The translations under genes were made by a program, and so were the position numbers. A stretch of DNA of 64,000 nucleotides, taken from Augochlora pura. Its lineage: Eukaryota; Arthropoda; Insecta; Hymenoptera; Halictidae. Below, piece after piece: positions 59,501 to 64,000 of this stretch (the stretch's first letter is position 1; each line of letters begins with the position of its first letter). The stretch covers positions 18,351,640-18,415,639 of the forward strand of contig NC_135781.1 of the NCBI RefSeq assembly GCF_028453695.1, read 5' to 3'. Below the pieces are notes generated by a model. The model was not told the DNA's origin, made no database searches, and saw only the letters and a list, made by a program, of their open reading frames with translations.

Positions 59501-60403
59501 TTATGTAACGCGAACAGTCACGGATTGAGCTTGCGTGAAGGGCTTGATGCTTTTAAAACCTTTATAGTTGTCATTCTAATTAATTGCATTCTTGAAGAGA
59601 ATCGTTTTTCACGTTTTCTGATAAAACTGTTCTTCTGGCATTGCACGAAATTCGAATCGTGTGGTACGATTTTCTTGTTATTCTTGTATAATCGTATTCT
59701 TACGTATTCGGCGCTATTTGCAGGGCACATTTTTACATTATAATGAATGACACACGCATGTGTAGAGCGAGTCACAGCTGCAATCGTACGCTACACGTGA
59801 GAAAATGTTTCTCCTTGTAAGAAAGTTTAAGGGTAACTTGGAAAGAGTAACTTGACCGATGTATGTATACTGTACATGCATCTGCATTTATTATGCAATA
59901 ATACAAAAATAAGCGAACCTTGTTGTGCATACAGAAAGTATAATTGCGTCTTTTGACCGTGAAAAAGAAAAAGAAAGCCTCCCTCTTAAATCTAAATATA
60001 GCGTCATCGTTACAGTTCAATAGTCACGATATAATTAGCCCTGTAGAACTCGTTGTAATTTTAGAGTTATATTCCAATTTATAGGTACATTTTACTTTCA
60101 TTCTATTCTTAGTCACAACGTTGTAATCTTGTTTCGTTGATTTTCTAATCTGTTTCTGATCTGTCATCCGAATAAAATTTTGCTACTATTTCCCGACGAT
60201 GAAATAACAAAACAAGCTAGAAGAAGCAAATAATTTCTAGCTACTGTATACGCATTGCATCGAATAGATACACATTTCGTCACATATCGATCAGAATGAT
60301 TGTTCCCAGCAGCCGCATTCGGTCTATAAATCATAAGCTTTATAGCCCTGGCGAAGAAACGTCTGTATCGTGTGAAATCAGCAGAAACTGAAATGAAAAA
60401 AGT
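59501..60403. other. No recognisable gene
   Basis: The stretch becomes AT-rich. Frames at 59441-59743 and on the opposite strand have no domain. Confidence 0.4.
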
Positions 60404-60442
60404 TTAATAACCTTTTTCCTTATCTTTATGTTTCAGGTGAGT
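60404..60442 (+). promoter_or_regulatory. Candidate recursive splice (ratchet) site
   Basis: A branch-like TTTAATAACC is followed by the pyrimidine-rich CTTTTTCCTTATCTTTATG and TTTCAG (ending 60436), with GTGAGT beginning at once (60437). An acceptor joined directly to a donor is the defining layout of ratchet points in giant insect introns. Use as an ordinary exon start is unlikely to be coding: joined to the phase-2 exon at 19519 the next codon would be TGA. The GC-richer block just downstream (60437-60510) may be conserved. Confidence 0.5.
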
Positions 60443-63229
60443 GTCCAGTCAGCAACCGCATAAATCGGCGGAGACCTGGCATGGCCGGAGGATGTCCCGG
60501 ATCCAGGCATAAACTATAAAATTTAAAATTTAAACTCCATTAAGTTTCCACATTGGCGCAACAGCGCTTAGCGCCAGATCATTCGGCTGATAAAGTGGAG
60601 TCTTTAATGACTAGCCGGTAAGTCTGAAGAGTAATAGCCTCAGATACATTTGGTGGAATCGAATCTGGCATTCCATCGCGCAACACAGGGACCATGGAGC
60701 AATGTTTCTAAGCCCTTTTCTAAGGTCTTTTATGGAATAATATGCAAAATTGTTTCGCTGTAAACTCGGGTCAGCCGTGAATTTCAGAGTGACTCGTTCC
60801 ATCGTCTCTGTCTCGCAATTAGAAAGAAGTAACATAACAGACTGACATAAATTATACATTGTATAATCATCAAGGTAGATTATACTATTCATAAGTGCCA
60901 CCAATTGTACACATTAGACTTTCCATTTAGGGTGAGTGTATGCAATTCATTATGAAAGTGACCAAAGTCCATTTATTTTAAAGTCTAGGTGCTTAAGAAT
61001 TCTGCGTTTTAATAAATTTGAATATATTAGTAACTGATATAACGTGATAACATAATGTTTTTGTGTTTTCAAGTGTTCAGTTTAGCTGAAATGCAATTAT
61101 GTATATATAACGTGGAAATATGAATGTTAAAATTGCTAGCTTAGACTTAAGCCATTTTCATTTATTTAATACGTTATAACGATACATGACATAATGAGCT
61201 TACCACTAAAAATGATCTGATTTCGATATGTTACTTTAGGATCATTAAAATAACAAAGATGCTTTTATTGAAAATGATCGACTACATTTTTCATTGAATC
61301 GTATATTATAATAAAAAATCACTGTAAGGCTAACTAAATGCAGCCTTGTAACTTGTACAAGACAAGGCGAACCAAACAGTTTTAATGCTTGCTACGTTTA
61401 GTGTGAAGGTAGAACAATAGTATAGAGTAGTATAAATCAGAGGAAAAGTATCCTTCAATTATTACGTATACAATAATTGATAAGTACATGTAATATATCT
61501 GACTTAAGTCGAAATAATTGAAGTAATTGATAAAAAGTCGTGCAAAAACGGATATAAAAAAAACGTACGGGCTGTACGTTGGAAGAGTTAAAGTCAAAAT
61601 AATATTATTATCATTTTCGAACTTTTTTTTTTATAATTATAGAGATACATAAATTGAAATAATTACCATTGTATTTTATGATAATATTTGGTTACTTTTC
61701 TATGATTATAGCTTATTTTACTTAAATATACAAAAGTGTGCGTCCTATATGAAATTAAAAAGTTGTTTAGTCGTGCAAAAATGAGTTGTAGTTGATCTGT
61801 TATACTTGCAATTAGACAGTACCTACGTCACATATGGTTGCTACGTAATATATCATTTAAAAGTTTTAATGTCACTGTATCGTTTAGCCTTCTTGTTGGT
61901 CTTCATCATGACTTACGTTTTTGATCGATCACCCGATTTGATAACTGATAAGCATAGCAATAGGCAGGAAGCAAATTCATATATCTTGATATTAATCTAC
62001 CATGAGACACGAAGGAGCAAAGACTGCGAGTGATAATTAATCTGGCTGTTGATCTCCACGATCGATAAACGTATAGTGTAATGTTCGTTCAAATTATAGA
62101 ATAGAGAAAGAACGAATTTGAAAAAGTTTCCAATCTATAAAGTAAAAGGTCTTGTAACACGTTGAGATCATTGCGGAGGAATGTAATGGAACTCGTTTTA
62201 CATACCATGTGCCGAAACCGCAATTTATATCCGCATGACCCAACATGCAGCAGCCAAAAAGGAAAGGATATTGCGCGCATGTGCTGCCACTTCCGCCTTT
62301 TTCTTCCAAATATAGTAGCTCGAAGTGTCGAGACCATTCACAGCACCTCAGAGAACTGCAGAGAACTAATGATTATAAGGTACGGCCGTGTTCTAAGCAG
62401 TTATCAGTTTTTAAATAAATAATAGGGTAGACAGGGACTGGCTGAAACGAAAAAGATACAACTTTTCCTCGAGAATTCTCTGTTCGATTGTGAAAGGGTA
62501 CGAGAAAATTAACGTTCATAGATAGAGTTTGCAGGTGGGACAGAAAATTATAGAAAGTCTTTTTATGGATATTATTACGTGGTTTATAACAATAATTTTA
62601 CTTGCAGGAAAAGTTTACTAAATTTACTAAATCCTCGGATCATGGCGTCAGAAGTCGTTGAAATGCATCGATTGGGTTACAGAAAATAGGGAACCAATGT
62701 GCATAAAATAACAATAACCTTCAATATTCCAAAAAGATTGAGCTCGAGAGAAAATAAACATTAATCACAATATTCTTAGCTTTGAACCAAACAATGTTAT
62801 CCTGACACATTTGTGGCAACACAATGCGAATTGTAGCATGCCTCGCGTGCCTCTACTTTCCGTTCGGTGTCATTTTATCTTATCTTAATCCTTTCATAAA
62901 CCGAATTTGTTCTTAAGTATAAGCAAATTTATGCATCGCAAAATATTATTATTAATCAATATTTTTATCAACTGTCATTAAACGTTGATAAAAACAAAGG
63001 TAAAGCATTTTAAGTTGGCACTTGTACATGTGAAATATATGTTTCTTAACGTTGCTTAGTTGATCTTCATAAATTATGTATTAATTGTACTTCCAAGGAA
63101 GGACTCCTTAAACTTCATTAGTTATAAATGGAAGTATATAGATACATTGTCCACTAATTCTATAAAGGAATTCATTTCCGTGTAAGTTCCATGATTTTGT
63201 AGTATTTGTCAAATTCTTTATTCACGAAT
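60443..63229. other. No recognisable gene
   Basis: Frames at 60611-60904 (minus) and around 62160-62420 are unsupported. GCCTTGT..CTTGTACAAG..ACAAGGC near 61343 is a small hairpin. The rest is AT-rich. Confidence 0.35.
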
Positions 63230-64000
63230 AATTGTCGGCGATTTCAAGGTAACCCGAAAAATTGATCGGCGGTGCAAGGTTCGACGGTGTGAAGTCGTTG
63301 GAACGTAGCATACTTCCACTGTTCCCCTTTTTGTCCCCTTACACGTACGATGACTTTGCCGGCGCGAATGAAAAGGTCACAGTGCTGGAGAAGATTTCAC
63401 TCGAATTCGCGGGCAACGCCTTCAATTTCCATTTCCAACCACCCCGCTTTCACCGCTGCAGGAACAATAACGTCGGGGTAGGAGTAATTTGCACGTCAAG
63501 GTCATCCGGTTCCCACGAATCAGCGGCCACCGTCGTCGTCGTCGTGTTCGCGGATCCCGAAAGAAAATAAATTTCTTCTTCCACGCCGCGGCCCGGCGTG
63601 TAGCTTTCGCTCGTTTTAATGCTGGCGCTCGTGTCCTTCGGCGGAGGAGGTGATCGCCGGCTACTGCTTCCTCTCGGTTGATTAACCTATTTAACCCTCT
63701 CGCGAGGCTTGCAAATGCCACTCGGCAAGAAATCGATCATGGATTCAAACGAGAAGCGTGTTAGGCCGTGGCGCGGCCCGATCGTGTTGCGGAATAACGT
63801 TTCCTTTAAAGTGGAGTGTCCGTGGAATTCTACCCTGCTAGTTGTTGTTCTCCTTTGTGCATTCTAGGTCTTGGAATTTTCAGGTTAATCTGCCGTGAAG
63901 CGCGCGTTCTCGTTTATGATTTTACAGCCACGTTTTGAGCAGCGACTCGCTTTGGAAATCCTGATAAGTTTGATAGTTTCCGTACCGCGCAATCTCTGCT
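63230..64000. promoter_or_regulatory. GC-rich island at the right edge
   Basis: A CpG-rich block running off the window, with a (CGT)n run at 63531-63547. Frames of about 100 codons on each strand overlap and lack domains. It may continue into a gene beyond the edge, but no splice pair or domain supports that here. Confidence 0.3.

Noticed and set aside
62089..62422. Overlapping frames of 71-86 codons on both strands
   Set aside because: Mutually overlapping on both strands, with no domain or conserved motif.
1..64000. tRNA, rRNA or snRNA genes
   Set aside because: A scan by eye for T-loop (GGTTCGAATCC-like) and other RNA signatures on both strands gave nothing convincing. A covariance-model scan would be decisive.

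Overview
The window is about 64 kb of AT-rich nuclear DNA from an animal, most likely an insect. Three things point to this: mariner and piggyBac relics, TTAA-ended miniature elements, and CpG-rich islands scattered through long AT-rich stretches. That last pattern fits a bee or ant (Hymenoptera), but nothing here fixes the species. There are no bacterial or phage-style genes and no operons. I recognise no complete protein-coding gene. Nearly every open frame over 60 codons is unsupported, and many of the longest lie in GC-rich islands where stop codons are rare by composition.

The one host-gene signal is a CpG-rich segment at 18996-19990. Inside it an ATG at 19488, in good insect start context, is followed 32 bases later by a strong GTAAGT splice donor. 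About 41 kb downstream on the same strand (60436/60437) lies a near-ideal zero-length exon: a pyrimidine tract ending in TTTCAG joined directly to GTGAGT. This is the signature of a recursive splicing (ratchet) site. Together they suggest that the right two thirds of the window is one giant intron of a gene whose remaining exons lie beyond position 64000. This is inference.

The rest is mobile DNA and its decay products. piggyBac: the N-terminal part of a transposase (1529-2180) and an internally deleted element with intact TTAA ends (24963-26240). mariner: a decayed DD34D transposase gene (29902-31236) and a 527-bp deletion derivative with ~127-bp terminal inverted repeats (57802-58328). LTR elements: solo LTRs with TG..CA ends and target duplications at 14227-14587, 40875-41153, 42483-42675 and 53966-54309, plus a weaker one at 38578-38812. 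Miniature elements: many TTAA-bounded pieces with TTAACCC-like tips (21951, 46451, 48767, 55606, 57723 and fragments). Foldback structures: a long imperfect one (4099-4503) and a perfect 66-bp hairpin (17282-17425).

Two nested insertions are readable. A TTAA element carrying palindromic tandem repeats sits inside the mariner gene, and removing it rejoins the reading frame exactly. A mariner derivative sits inside a TTAA miniature element. Several degenerate tandem repeats, one old 140-bp duplication and one unassigned protein-like relic (33871-34246) complete the picture. GC-richer islands (12150, 17590, 28850, 32040, 36261, 43190, 44970, 49010, 52081, 54370, 58590, 63230) are candidate regulatory or exon-bearing segments.
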